Assembly: GCA_019916065.1 (NCBI GenBank)
Contig: CM034237.1
Span: forward strand, 39,290,485 to 39,354,484
Source: Vitellaria paradoxa
Taxonomy: Eukaryota; Streptophyta; Magnoliopsida; Ericales; Sapotaceae
Reading direction: 5' to 3'
Length of the DNA: 64,000 bases
Shown: in pieces, positions 12,001-20,890 of the stretch
How positions within the stretch are numbered: the first letter of the stretch is position 1
Layout: every line of letters begins with the position of its first letter
Position numbers and translations under genes: made by a program
Notes under the pieces: model-generated
Told to the model about the DNA's origin: nothing
What the model saw: the letters and a program-made list of their open reading frames with translations, nothing else
Databases searched by the model: none

Positions 12001-15000
12001 CTGTCATCATCCGGAACATGTGAACCGTTTTCCTTATCCTACATAATACTGATTGAAGACAGATGTTTTTGGAGTGTATGACCGGCCACCAACAGATTGT
12101 AATGCAGTACTTCTCAAGGAGATTGGTGAGCATTGAAATCTACTTCCAACAGAAAGTTGGATTCCTCATTTTGGTCTGGTATTACTAACATTTCAATATT
12201 ACAGAAGTACTTCAAGACGGAAGTTGGTCTGTAGTGAAACCAACATTAGAAAACAAGCAAGGTTAGTTTTTGATTGCGATAGAGTTATGGGGATTTTTTG
12301 ACAGTTGAAAAATAAACTTGTTTATTTTACTTTTTGATAAATAAATAACGTCATTAAAAGGAGTTAAGGGAATGCCAACCATAGTACAAAAAGAGGGGGA
12401 CAATGCCCTAACCCCCTATGCGAACATATGCTCAACAAAGTTCAAAAAGAGTATAAATCCGGATCTATACCCCCACCTCCCAGCTACAGAAACTAGACAA
12501 AATTAAACTCTTCATTATATAAGAAAGTGTCTCTATGCCTTCAAAGCTCTCCTATTTTTTTTTTTTTTTTCCTTCCAAACAAACCATAAAACACAAGACG
12601 GAGCTAAAAGCCAAACTTTCCTTTTACTTGGGGGAGGTGCCATTTGGAAGTCTAAATTTTAACAACTTTTTGGCTTTTTTTTGCCAAAATGCCAAAAGTT
12701 GCTAGTTGTAATTTTTTGTGTGTTTGGTGAAGTAAGTAGCAATTTTAGCATCTTTTTGCAACTTTTGGGTGTTTTGTAAAATTTTTTGGTAACTTTTGGA
12801 AAATTCTAGTAACTTTTGACAATATTTAGCAACTTTTAGTAATTTTTGAGTTGAGCAAGTTATTGTAGTTGCCTTGAAAAGTGGCAAAAATTGGTGTTTT
12901 GCCTAACACCCAACAGCAAGTTACGTCCTTGGGAAATGCCATTGCATCCCAGATTTAAACTTGTCTTTTTACTTGTTTTGCATGTGAATCTTTTTTGGGT
13001 GTAGGCCATTTAAGGATATTCACTAAATGACTTGCTTTTAAGTTTTTGCTAATACTTCAATTAGGGTTGCGCTTCCTTGACGGTTGGATTCTAGTACTCT
13101 TTCCTTATAAAGAGAGGGGGGGGGAGGGTAATGTCTTTGCTTTCTTGTTTAACCATTACCTAAAAGGGGCTATATTTACCTCGCATGCTTGCCAGAATGA
13201 TCATGATTTAAGAAACACAAACATTTCTAAGAAAATGCTATGTCCATGTTGGGCACGCATTAAACAATCACGCTTGTGGAGCACTCGTATAGTACATGTT
13301 GGACACTTGAACAAGCTTGTCTTGTTATTTTTTAAATTTTGTAGAATTGAACACTTGAAGGACACGTGCCCATCACCTAAGTATAGAGAGACATGTAGTT
13401 TGAAGAAAAGAAACTTAAAATCAAATGATAAAATGAAGGCAATATGGATTTATACTCGTTAATCCTTCATACTTTAAATTTTCGGTAAATTGCAGTTGCA
13501 TCATTGAGTTTTTAACCAAATCCTACTTCAGGGTATGCCATTTAAATTGTAACAAATAAGAGCCTAAGATTTAACTTGTTGCAATGTTAACCATTTATTA
13601 ACCCGTTAGCAAATATTATGTTAAATGACCACGTGACCATCTATTAAGACATTGGATTGACCCATTTATTAGGACATTTTTTTTAATAGAAAATAGTTTT
13701 AAGTCATACTTTGTAATTTTTTAAGCTTATAGTCTCTCCAAAAAAAAAGTATTGCTTTTAAGTCATATTTGTGTAGAAAGTTTTGTGGTTAGATAACACT
13801 TTTAAGTGGGTCTCACGAGTTTGTTTTAAATATAATTTCTAATATACCAAGAATACCCTTTATTTTTATAATTAAGTTAGACTAGTGTTACCGGAAATCG
13901 TGTGAAGATATGGATAACCGAGAATCACGTTTCTTCCGTTTTTGTTTTCCTTCCTTATAAAAAGTAGAATATAAATCGTGTGAAGATATGGTATATTGCT
14001 GATTTGAACGAATACCGATTGAGATTAACGTCGGTCAAAGAAGGAATATATACAAATCTGTATTATGCATTAGGTGAGTTTGTGTTGTCAACGATTCCAG
14101 GCAGTCATGTCTTCGAATTTGATGTTGCTCTCTAAGTTTGGTATGGAGACTTTTGTAGCAAATGTGAATTGTGAAATGTTGTTTTTAGATTTTGCATTGA
14201 AGGTGTGTGAGAATTGGTCGAGTTTGAATATGAAAAATGTGTCATTTAGTTACTCAATCCATGAACATCCTTCATGTTTTCTGAGAAATGATGTTGATTT
14301 TAAAAATATGATGTTATTGGCTCGCATGGTTGGTTTGTGTTATGTATCGATTGATATTTTTTATGACAGTATGAAAATAGTATTGGTACAAAACAGTACC
14401 GGTACTATTTCTAATAATATCGGTACTATTTATAATAGTGTATCAATCAGTACTATTTGCAGTGATGGTACTGGTGTAGATTCGTATGATGATTCTTGTG
14501 ATGTTGATCTGTATCGTAGTTCAAGTTCAAGCAGTAAGGATAAACTATTGTTGTGTTCTAATTGGTCATTGTTAATATTGAGAGTGGGATAGGAATTCGT
14601 TGGAGGTGTTGATGAGTTTCGGGATGCAATTTGTCGATATGCTACCGAAGTTCATGTGTGAGAGGAATAACAAGAATAGAGTTGAAGTTGTTTGTGCAAA
14701 GAAGTTCGCAGAAGGATATATTTTATACGAAACAGTACCACATCAAATGCGTGGTTTTGTGGTACTGTTTTTACAAGAGCATACATTATATACGAAACAG
14801 TATCACATATATGTGATACTATCAGCCATGTGGTACTGTCAGCCGTATATTAGATATGTGACTTTTTTTATGTTTAATGGTGCTGTTTGCATACTAGATA
14901 TATTTGGTACTATTTTTACAAGAGCATACATTTTATACGAAACAGTATCACATACATGTGGTACTGTTAGTCATATAATTAGTACTGTTATGTATAAACC

Positions 15001-18000
15001 ATTTATGCAGAAATTACTTTAGCATTTATGCATAAATTGCTTCATATAACTGGTACTGTCTTTCATAAACAAGATTTATAACTCTAACAGAAAACAAATG
15101 TTATTAAATTACAGGTATTGCAATCACATAAATCAGACATGGTGAACATACAGTATTGTTCAAATCTAATCTCAGTTATTAATGAAGTTGAATCCATTAA
15201 CTTAACAAAAGCACACTATGTCTATCTTCAACAAACTCCATTTTGGAAGCTCATCTTTAGTATTTTAAGCTTTCAAATTAACAATGATTACTCGAGGAAA
15301 AGCGATTTTGACGTGGATACAATCATCAAAACATTTGATGCACATTCCAAAACTTTCAATTTAGGTGAAATAAAAATTCGTATCAAAGAGAGAGGTACAA
15401 ACGATGTTTGGCATAGAAGATGGTAAACAGTTGATAAACAGTGCAAAAAAAATCACAAGGCCAAACACTGAATTTGTCTCATGCAGATTCTATGGGTTAT
15501 GATGAATTAAAAAACAGAACATATTGAGGTTTTGCGATAGACTGTTGAAGAACAAACAGATATTGGGAGACAAGATGTCGTAAGGCTTTTGACATTGTTC
15601 TGTTTAACAACCTTGTTTGTCCCTAACAAAGGACATTCATTGTCATGGTCTTATACCACATTGGTTGAAAATTTGGATCAGATGCATCAATACAACTGGA
15701 GTGCACATATCTTGGAATTTTTGGAAAATAGTTTGTGCTCAGCATCTAGAAACAAAGGTGTTGTAGACTGTGTTATGATGTTACCGGTAACCTTTTCATA
15801 TCATATTCTATATTATATTTTGATATTGTCTTATGAACTTCATTCAACTAATGAACCATAACAAATGATGCAGTATTGGATCTGCGAGCACACCACCCTT
15901 GTTCAACAAGCATAGAACACTGGAACACCTAGATGTCTAGTGTGTGATCTAAAGCCGTTGTCCAATACATTGAAAATAATAAATCTCAAAAAGTTGAATC
16001 AAGATCAGGTACTATTTCTGATTAAATAAATCATACTAGATTCAACGATATATTCATTGACATACTAATGAATTCTGGAATTGATGAACAAAATCTCAGG
16101 TAATACATCATGAAGATAGCAATTATGGACAAGAATCAACAAAAGAAGAAAGTAATAAAGACGCAGAGACATCACATGGCCAAGAACAAAAAAGAAATGA
16201 TGATGATGAAATGACCCAAACAGAAGATTACATCAAAGGTTCAGAAGAAACAGGACAGGAATCAACCAGCAAAACAGCTGGAATGAGTAATGATGAATTG
16301 CTAATTTTTGGTTGATATACTAACATGGATGTGCGGTAGCAAAAAAAGTAGAATATACAAGTATGTTGTTAAAAAAAAGCAAGAAAACGTAAACAAAGTG
16401 TGCACTGATACTGTGTTCATTACAATTATGACGTTTGTACATCACTAATAGACAGAAATTGTGAGAGCATCCTTGCTCGGTAAGCTTGTACTGCTTCTTT
16501 TGAAAGCATTGCATCAAGTGGTTCATCATTCGACAAGCATTGCATTACGTAGCATACCAATGGCCCACAGTCAACACTGCATTTAAGATTTTATAGGTTG
16601 TAAGAATTTAGTTAGAGGTGTTCAATAATAGGCATGAAGATAAGAGGATGTGCTTACAATGTACATCCTTGTTGTGGACAATTTGTTGTAGATGGATCAT
16701 GTTAAGGAGTTCTTAGGTTATCTTCAACGACAGTACCAGATACCTTTTGTTTTGGCTTGCCTTTTGTTGTCTTCTTCAGATGTACTATGTTTGACTTCAG
16801 CTTTTCGAGAATGTCAAAAATTAGCAATTCATCATCATTCATTCCAGCTATTTTGTTGGTTGATTCTGGTCCTATTTCTTCTGAACCTTTGATGTAATAT
16901 TCTGTTTGGGTCCTTTCATCATCATCATATTTTTTTTGTTCTTGGCCATGTGATGTCTCTGCGTCTTTATTACTTTCTTCTTTTGTTGATTCTTGTCCAT
17001 CATTGCTATCTTCATGATGTATTACTTAAGATTTTGTTCATCAATTCCAGAATTCATTAGTATGTTAATGAATATATCGTTGAATCTAGTATGATTTATT
17101 TAATCAGAAATAGTACCTGATCTTGATTCAACTTTTTGAGATTTATTATTTTAAATGCTTTGGACAATGGCTTTAGATCCCACGCTAGACATCTAGGTGT
17201 TCCAGTGTTCTGTGTTTGTTGGACAAGGGTGGTGTGCTCGCAGATCCAGTACTGCATCATTTGTTATGATTCATTAGTTGAATGAAGTTCATAAGATAAT
17301 ACCAAAATATAATATAGAATATGATATGAAAAGGTTACCAATAACATCATAACGCAGCCTGCAACACCTTTGTTTCTGGATGCTGAGCACAAACTATTTT
17401 CCAAAAATTCCAAGATATGTGCACTCCAGTTGTATTGATGCGTCTCATCCAAATTTTCAACCAATGTGATATAGGACCATGAGAATGAATGTCCTTTGTT
17501 AGGGACAAACAAGGTTGCTAAACAGAACAATGTCAAAAGCCTTGCGACATTTTGTCTCCTAATGTCTGTTTGCTCTTCAGCAGCTTGTCGCAAAGTCTCG
17601 ATATGTTCTGTTTTTTAATTCGCCGTAACCCATAGAATCTTCGTGAGACAAATTCATTGTTTGGCCTTGTGATTTTTTTTGCACTATTTATCAACTGTTT
17701 ACCATCTTCTATACCAAACATCATTTGTACCCTTTCTCTCTAATATGAATTTTTATTCCATCTAAATTGAAAGTTTTGGAATGTGCATCAAATGTTTTGA
17801 TGATTGTTTTCATATCAAAATCGCTTTTCCTCGAGTAATCTTTGTTAATTTGAAAGCTTAAAATACTGAAGATAAGCTTCTAAAATGGAGTTTGTTGAAG
17901 ATAGACATAGTGTGCTTTTGTTAAGTTGATGGATTCAACTTCATTAATAACTGAGATTAGATTGGAACGGTACTATATGTTCACCATGTCTGATTTGTGT

Positions 18001-20890
18001 AATTGCAATACTTGTAATTTAATAACATTTGTTTTCTGTTAAGAATAATAAATCTTGTTTATGAAAGACAGTACCAGTTATATGAAGCAATTTATGCATA
18101 AATGCTAAAGTAATTTCTGCATAAATGTCTTATACATAATAGTACAGGTTATATGACTAACAGTATCACATGTATGTGGTACTGTTTCGTATAAAATGTA
18201 TACTCTTGTACAAACAGTACCAAATATATCTAGTATGTAAACATCACCATTGAACACAAAAGAAGTCACATATCTAATATATAGTTGACAATATCACATG
18301 GCTGATAGTACCACATATATGTGGTACTGTTTCATATATAATGTATGCTCTTGTAAAAACAGTACCACAAAACCTCGCATTTGATGTGGTACTATTTCGT
18401 ATAAAATGTATACTCTTGTAAAAATAATACCAAATATATCTAGTATACAAACAGAACCATTAAATACAAAAGAAGTCACATATCTAATATATGGCTAACA
18501 GTACCACATCTATATGGTAATGTTTCGTATATAATGTATAATTATGTAAAAACAGTACCCAATATATTTAGTATGCAAAAAGTACCATTAAACATAAAAG
18601 CAATCACATATCCAATATATGGTTGGCAGTACTACATGACTGACAGTACCACATTTATGTGGTACTGTTACGTATATAATGTATACTCTCATAAAAATAG
18701 TACCCAATATATCTAGTATGCAAACAGTATCATTAAACACAAAAGCTCCATATATACATTTTAGGAGAAACTAAATACATAAAAACAGTACCACAAAACC
18801 TCGCATTTGAAAGTTAAATGAAAACACTAAACAGTACCACAAAATCAGAAAAAATAAAGATTCAAAACCTTCAATTGAGGTTTTCATCGAACAAATCACA
18901 CAAAAATAGTACCACAAAACCTCGCATTTGAAACCTAAACAAAAACACTAAACGGTACCACACAATAAAAATTCAAAACCTCGATTAAGGTTTTCATCGA
19001 AAACCCTAAACAGTGCCGGCAATCAAAACTAGTACCTATTTATTGTGGAGGACTCTGGATTTGTTTGCTAAGACAAAAAAATTGTTCGACAAAAACTTAG
19101 GAATGATGATCGATTGAGGCTTTTTCCGAGTAGTTTTGATTATGTTCCAAAAAATTGCTTTTCCCGAGCGGTTTTGATTATGTTTCAAAAATCGGTTTGG
19201 CTTGCTTTGTGAAGAAAACGAAAAGTTGCGAAAGTTATCAGCATTTCGGATAAAATTGGCAGTTTCAAAATATATTGAAAAATGCGTGATGTCTTTTTTT
19301 GTCTTTTTGTTGCAAGTGTGACTTATTCACAAACAAGTTTTTTTGGTATGACTAAAATCATTACAAGTCCATAAATAGTGATCGGCCTCTAAAAACCTAT
19401 TTTTTTAACTAAACTAGGTTAATATTGTAAGAATTAAAATCTTATATCCTTAATTGCTTACTTATGCGCTAAAGAATGATCATTAAATAACCAAAATACC
19501 CTTTGGAAAGATAAGAGTTATGCAAAATGGAATTAAAAAATGCCCCTTAGAGTCATTTTAGTTATGACCAACTTTGCTAGGAAAAAAAGCGACCAAGTAT
19601 TGGACGGTAGGTGAGCTTCACATTCTTATAAATTTTGACGAATATTGTTCATGTGGTACTTAATCAAAACATTGAGGGGGTAATATGTTCGTTTTTTAAC
19701 CACATGGAGGCCTTGTGTTTTTTTGTCAAATTACAAGGCAAAATTTTAATAGCCCCATTTTAATTTGTTGCAATATCAACTTCCATAAATCTCCTTTACA
19801 AAATCTCCTATTAAATGAGCCAATTCAACCCCTTAAAAGATTTTCCATGTAGCCATTTAACATTGCAATCAATTAAAATCTTAGGTCCTTTATTGTTACA
19901 ATTAAAATGTCAACCTTAAGTGAGATTTTGTCAAAAACTCAAAGGTGCAAACTGTAATTTATGCTATTATTTTTTAAAATAGATATTAGGACTTTTTGTT
20001 CACATTTTTTTTTTTGTCAACACGTACAAGGGTGGTCCAGTGCACAAGACTCGTAAGAGGGACAATGTATATAAATTTTTAGTGATATGTATAATAATAA
20101 TTTTTTTTAACCATTGTGATATAAATGTATTTATAATACAAAATTAAATAAATAAGTAGTTAAACATTTCCATGCATACATATTAAAATATATAAATATT
20201 TGTTGACAAAACCTTGTCATCTCATGTCTGGACTTTCTTGAGCATTGCTGTATGAGATACTCTTGTCTTATGTCTTGTCCCGTGTTTGTGTCAGTGCTTA
20301 GATTGTGGCTATTGGATCAACATGATTGGTTGCTGACCATGATAACAAATGTCAATATATAGATAGTATATAGTTTAAAACGTCGTACCAACTGCTACTC
20401 TTGTATCTTGTTATGACCATTAATCTGAAGTCAAAGAGGAAAATGAAAAAGCTGTGGTGATGCCTCACTGGTTTTCAGTTGATTGATTAGATTTAACGTT
20501 GATTACAATATTTTAAAGTGAGAAGGCACACAAGGTTACATTATTGAAAGTTAGAGAACACAAATTTGATGTATCTTTAATATGTCATCAACAGTTGAAA
20601 TAACCGTAGCAGCCCATGATACAACCGGGGGGATGAACACCAAAATATCAGAAGCAGCAATGATCGCCAAGCTTGGAATTGATGTATATATTGCAAAGGT
20701 AATTAATTACAATTTATAAACATCTTCTGCTAAATCTTTTTCTCTCCCCGTTTTAGAGCTCACGCGCTCTGATAAGATTTTTTGCTGTGCACAGTCAGGC
20801 ACAAGCCACTCATTACGGGCACTGAGCGGGGAATTGAAGGATAGCATTCCAGAAGACTGGCTAGGAACAGCCATCAGGTTTCGAAGATAG
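92..20890 (+). CDS. IPK: Isopentenyl phosphate kinase, 3' part (nine exons; 5' end outside window)
   Basis: Cytosolic amino acid kinase-fold enzyme that phosphorylates isopentenyl phosphate (and dimethylallyl phosphate) to the diphosphate, feeding IPP/DMAPP back into isoprenoid synthesis. Exons: 92-134, 1265-1326, 9024-9080, 10180-10215, 10299-10376, 12059-12125, 12205-12261, 20595-20698, 20795-20890 (stop TAG). All introns are GT..AG and phases match, giving 199 codons plus stop. Peptide landmarks in order: LNLEIVRALARE, GIPSVGMAPFACGW, ASADVSMVAKAID, VLHGDAVLD, CTILSGDVIIRHLAEQL, TDVFGVYDRPP, DGSWSVVKPTLE, ITVAAHDTTGGMNTKISEAA, GTSHSLRALSGEL, PEDWLGTAIRF. These match plant IPK closely. Plant IPKs are roughly 330 aa, so the N-terminal third (glycine-rich loop, catalytic His) lies upstream of position 1. 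The sixth exon needs an AAG acceptor at 12056-12058, because the CAG four bases further in breaks the frame. Introns of 7.7 and 8.3 kb are swollen by transposons. It reads as an intact gene, not a pseudogene. Confidence 0.95.
695..1005 (+). mobile_element. TRIM retrotransposon 1 (complete, non-coding)
   Basis: Two 77-bp direct repeats (695-771 and 929-1005) start TGTTAA and end TTAACA, the TG..CA form of LTRs. Directly after the first is TGGTATCATAG, close to the TGGTATCAGAGC site primed by initiator Met tRNA. Just before the second is a purine tract (GTGTGAGGGAGAG). No coding capacity. It lies in the IPK intron 135-1264 in the gene's orientation. The flanking 5-mers (CAGGT, GAGAT) do not match, so the target duplication has decayed or was never made. 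Confidence 0.85.
1462..3072 (-). pseudogene. hAT-like (DUF4371/TTF-type) transposase remnant, left arm of inverted repeat
   Basis: On the minus strand, interrupted frames encode the hAT transposase type found in TTF-type zinc finger proteins. The order is FYIDESRDVS, NLQGEFNGLKVLIMKEN, a Cys/Arg-containing RRDIL-like stretch (GSCKRQDILEEK), DTRWSSYYNSL, then the C-terminal dimerisation region with LPVATTIVERAFST at about 1,830-1,870 and QRFQNTKTR near 1,690. Several stops and frameshifts make it inactive. The N-terminal zinc finger is missing because a Copia LTR abuts the FYIDES segment at about 3,072. The block is the reverse complement of 5,205-8,490 and sits in the 7.7 kb IPK intron. Confidence 0.8.
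3073..3347 (-). pseudogene. Copia 3' end (RNase H tail plus LTR), minus-strand copy
   Basis: The reverse complement repeats the end of the Copia pol at 4,931-5,043 (VDILTK-like peptide, then TTGAGGGAGAG purine tract) followed by an LTR of about 150 bp that begins TGTAAAGTATAAATAG and ends at the hAT sequence. It is the inner end of the left palindrome arm. Only the last part of RNase H is present, so this is a fragment. Confidence 0.7.
3515..5043 (+). pseudogene. Ty1/Copia reverse transcriptase-RNase H fragment
   Basis: Several frames separated by stops and shifts encode the second half of a Copia polyprotein. RT starts at EEMQALKKK, then CEWVYTIK, RLVAKGFTLTYGIDYQETFA, LDVNNVFLHGDL, LNKALYGLKQSPWAW, and the active-site motif YVDDI at about 4,090. 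Further on come IDFEIKDLEKL.YFLGID, RPDIACAVG, then RNase H (FVSGN, RSSAKAKY, KHIGIDCHFIKE, LVDILTKSF). gag, protease and integrase are absent, so the element is 5'-truncated. The TTGAGGGGGAG purine tract at about 5,031 precedes the 3' LTR. It forms the unpaired centre of the palindrome in the IPK intron. Confidence 0.9.
5045..5204 (+). repeat. Copia 3' LTR
   Basis: Begins TGTAAAGTACAAATAAG right after the polypurine tract and ends ...AAAGTACCA, where hAT coding sequence resumes. The inverted counterpart lies at about 3,073-3,230. The same LTR/hAT junction occurs in both arms. Confidence 0.7.
5350..5650. repeat. TA/CATA and CT microsatellites
   Basis: CATATA/TATA runs at about 5,350-5,402 and a CT run at about 5,622-5,646, with an unassigned spacer between, inside the right hAT arm. 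A second TA run lies at about 5,877-5,900. Confidence 0.8.
5708..5869. mobile_element. Tourist-like MITE, family M1
   Basis: 162 bp flanked by TAA on both sides (5705-5707, 5870-5872). Termini AGGTCGTTTGGCATGATG and TTATTCCAAACACTCTCA are imperfect inverted repeats. The inner segment GAATTACGAATTTATAA recurs in the other M1 copies at 51,960, 53,028 and 58,221. TAA/TTA duplications are typical of PIF/Harbinger-derived MITEs. Confidence 0.65.
6355..6477 (+). mobile_element. RTE-type LINE 3' tail (5'-truncated retroposon)
   Basis: 123 bp ending in a GGTTT/GGTTTT simple-repeat tail. Before the tail is the plant LINE 3' signature (CATATAGCCAACCCCACC, TAGTGGGAAAGGGCTTGG). It is flanked by a 17-bp target duplication, TAATCyTAAAyGTGCTT, at 6338-6354 and 6478-6494, with two mismatches. 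The left palindrome arm (near 2,600) lacks the insertion and gives the empty site. Confidence 0.8.
7209..8099 (-). mobile_element. Solo-LTR-like insertion with Gypsy-type 3' pol tail
   Basis: 891 bp flanked by a perfect 5-bp duplication GGGAT (7204-7208 and 8100-8104), splitting the hAT remnant. The left hAT arm is uninterrupted at the same place. Read on the minus strand it starts TGATGTGCATC and ends CACATTA, so one terminus deviates from TG..CA. Near its minus-strand start is the frame NQENRFEKVVQTIGPITRA followed by RAKKL, a motif common near the end of plant Ty3/Gypsy polyproteins. It could be a solo LTR overlapping the end of pol or a deleted element. No other coding domain is visible. 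Confidence 0.55.
7621..7830. repeat. 76-bp tandem repeat, about 2.5 units
   Basis: The unit begins CAAGAGTATAAATGACTTA and includes GCTCTTACGTTAACAG and CTTCTCCTTCCTCTTA. Unit starts are at 7,631, 7,707 and 7,783. It lies within the LTR-like insertion 7,209-8,099. Confidence 0.8.
8491..9023. other. IPK intron sequence, simple repeats
   Basis: An AG-rich microsatellite at about 8,526-8,577 and a poly-T run at 8,634-8,650. No gene is seen. Text near 8,780-8,815 (GGGCATGTG..CCAGCTCCGCCCC) resembles hAT-derived termini but has no partner. The last bases are the branch/acceptor region of the IPK exon at 9,024. Confidence 0.6.
9157..9560 (+). mobile_element. TRIM retrotransposon 2 (complete, non-coding)
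   Basis: LTRs at 9157-9323 and 9386-9560 share most of their sequence, including GTGTGAAYACAATGTCGCT and CACCAATTGGTTTYTAGATG, and end CCAACA. The PBS TGGTATCAAAGC (9326-9337) follows the first LTR. A GAGGATGGGAT purine tract precedes the second. Flanked by a perfect 5-bp duplication TTGGT (9152-9156 and 9561-9565). Located in the IPK intron 9081-10179. The 5' LTR has lost its terminal TG (reads TA). Confidence 0.9.
10716..11082 (+). mobile_element. TRIM retrotransposon 3 (non-coding)
   Basis: LTRs 10716-10837 and 10946-11082 both start TRTTGAGAGAAAATAAG and end ACAATCTARCA. Flanked by a perfect 5-bp duplication ACATC (10711-10715 and 11083-11087). The PBS is decayed (AAGCAGGTACATG follows the LTR where TGGTATCAGAGC is expected). 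A TTAGGGGG tract precedes the 3' LTR. The 3' LTR holds a C-run and CA microsatellite (about 10,985-11,033). Located in the IPK intron 10377-12058. Confidence 0.85.
11088..12058. other. Rest of IPK intron, no gene
   Basis: Contains a C-run/A-run at about 11,470-11,500 and a decayed segment around 11,350-11,550 typical of degenerate repeats (gene-poor, GGGGCAGTCACCCC). No coding region can be supported. Confidence 0.5.
12634..12911. mobile_element. MITE, family M3
   Basis: Imperfect terminal inverted repeats GGTGCCATTTGG.. and ..GCCTAACACC flank an interior of repeated AACTTTTRGTAA-like words. The same design occurs at 50,783-51,076 and 59,637-59,985. In the 8.3 kb IPK intron. Confidence 0.55.
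12912..13483. other. Intron DNA with one unassigned open frame
   Basis: An open frame of 138 codons on + (13,046-13,462) has no recognisable domain, and its Cys/His residues do not form a known zinc finger. No other signal is seen; probably non-coding. Confidence 0.3.
14056..14714 (+). pseudogene. MURA (MuDR) transposase N-terminal domain remnant
   Basis: The frame includes VCENWSSLNMKNVSFSYSI, ending in a RNDVDFKNMMLLARMVG stretch, which matches the N-terminal PB1-like domain of plant MuDR transposases. It then has a Ser/Asp-rich insert and, in shifted frames, DEFRDAICRYATEV and NNKNRVEVVCAKK, the start of the MuDR DNA-binding domain. The sequence stops there and the palindrome begins. Nothing is left of the DDE domain. 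The insert between the two domains (about 14,390-14,480) is made of GGTACT/AGTACC words like the minisatellite nearby. Confidence 0.7.
14715..16312 (+). repeat. Left arm of second palindrome (Ulp1-like N-terminal copy)
   Basis: About 1.6 kb that is the reverse complement of 16,815-18,410. It holds a decayed plus-strand copy of the N-terminal region of an Ulp1-type transposon gene: QQTPFWKLIFSILSFQ (about 15,230), TIIKTFDAHSKTFNLGEI (about 15,330), FVPNKGHSLSWSYTTLVENL (about 15,610), YNWSAHILEFLENSL, then YWICEHTTL. Stops and shifts interrupt it. This copy ends before the protease domain. Confidence 0.8.
16313..16814. other. Palindrome loop containing the Ulp1 catalytic segment
   Basis: About 500 bp with no inverted partner. 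The minus strand encodes the end of the Ulp1-like protein, so the right arm plus loop is one gene while the left arm is an inverted partial copy. Confidence 0.75.
16444..17990 (-). pseudogene. Ulp1-like (C48 peptidase) gene of a Kaonashi-type MULE
   Basis: Minus-strand exons or fragments in order: TPFWKL-like region (about 17,890), FGIEDGKQLINSAKKI (about 17,715), LFVPNKGHSFSWSYITLVEN and YNWSAHILEFLENSLCS (17,593-17,264), LQYWICEHTT and PRCLACDLKPLSK (about 17,250-17,150), acidic Ser/Glu-rich linker (about 17,030-16,850), then VDCGPLVCYVMQCLSNDE with AMLSKEAVQAYRARMLSQF (16,574-16,445). The DCG motif matches the catalytic Cys region of Ulp1/SENP SUMO proteases, and this N-terminal domain with a C48 C-terminus is the composition of plant Kaonashi MULE genes. 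Frameshifts are present and the His/Asp catalytic residues were not located, so it is probably a pseudogene. Confidence 0.7.
18060..19040. repeat. Minisatellite of GTACCACA/TGTGGTAC words
   Basis: Units of about 60-100 bp alternate AGTACCACAT..ATGTGGTACTGTT with CGTATATAATGTATACTC, CCAAATATATCTAGTATG and CATTAAACACAAAAG. At least eight degenerate units are visible to about 18,730, followed by AGTACCACAAAACCTCGCA units to 19,040. A shorter inverted version occupies 14,390-15,060. Each unit holds a local inverted repeat. Confidence 0.8.

Larger units (their letters stand above)
13484..19963 (+). mobile_element. MULE carrying MURA N-terminus and Ulp1-like (Kaonashi-type) sequence
   Basis: Outer inverted repeats pair 13,484-13,700 with about 19,740-19,963. 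The left starts GGTAAATTGCAGTTGCATC, and the right, reverse-complemented, reads ATAAATTACAGTTTGCACC. Both continue with TTGAGTTTTT and CCTAAGATT, TTGCAATGTTAA. Long TIRs of this 'TAAATTGCAGTTT' form are typical of plant Mutator-like elements. Inside are a MURA N-terminal remnant (+), a large palindrome and an Ulp1-like remnant (-). No MURA catalytic domain or SWIM zinc finger is present, so it is non-autonomous. A 9-bp target duplication could not be fixed because both flanks are AT-rich. The insertion lies in the IPK intron 12262-20594. Confidence 0.75.

Noticed and set aside
12061..12064. CAG acceptor at the IPK exon near 12,059
   Set aside because: Using it shifts the frame and destroys the conserved TDVFGVYD segment; the AAG acceptor just upstream keeps it.
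13046..13462. 138-codon + frame with several Cys and His
   Set aside because: Spacing fits no zinc finger, the frame has no family similarity I can recognise, and it lies in an IPK intron.
14600..15022. 140-codon + frame overlapping the minisatellite
   Set aside because: Beyond the short MuDR DNA-binding fragment the peptide is just translation of the GGTACTGT repeat.
18060..19040. CRISPR-like array
   Set aside because: Repeats vary in length and sequence with no unique spacers; it is a eukaryotic minisatellite within a MULE.
92..20890. IPK as a processed or decayed pseudogene
   Set aside because: Introns are present, all splice sites are canonical and the joined frame has no stop.
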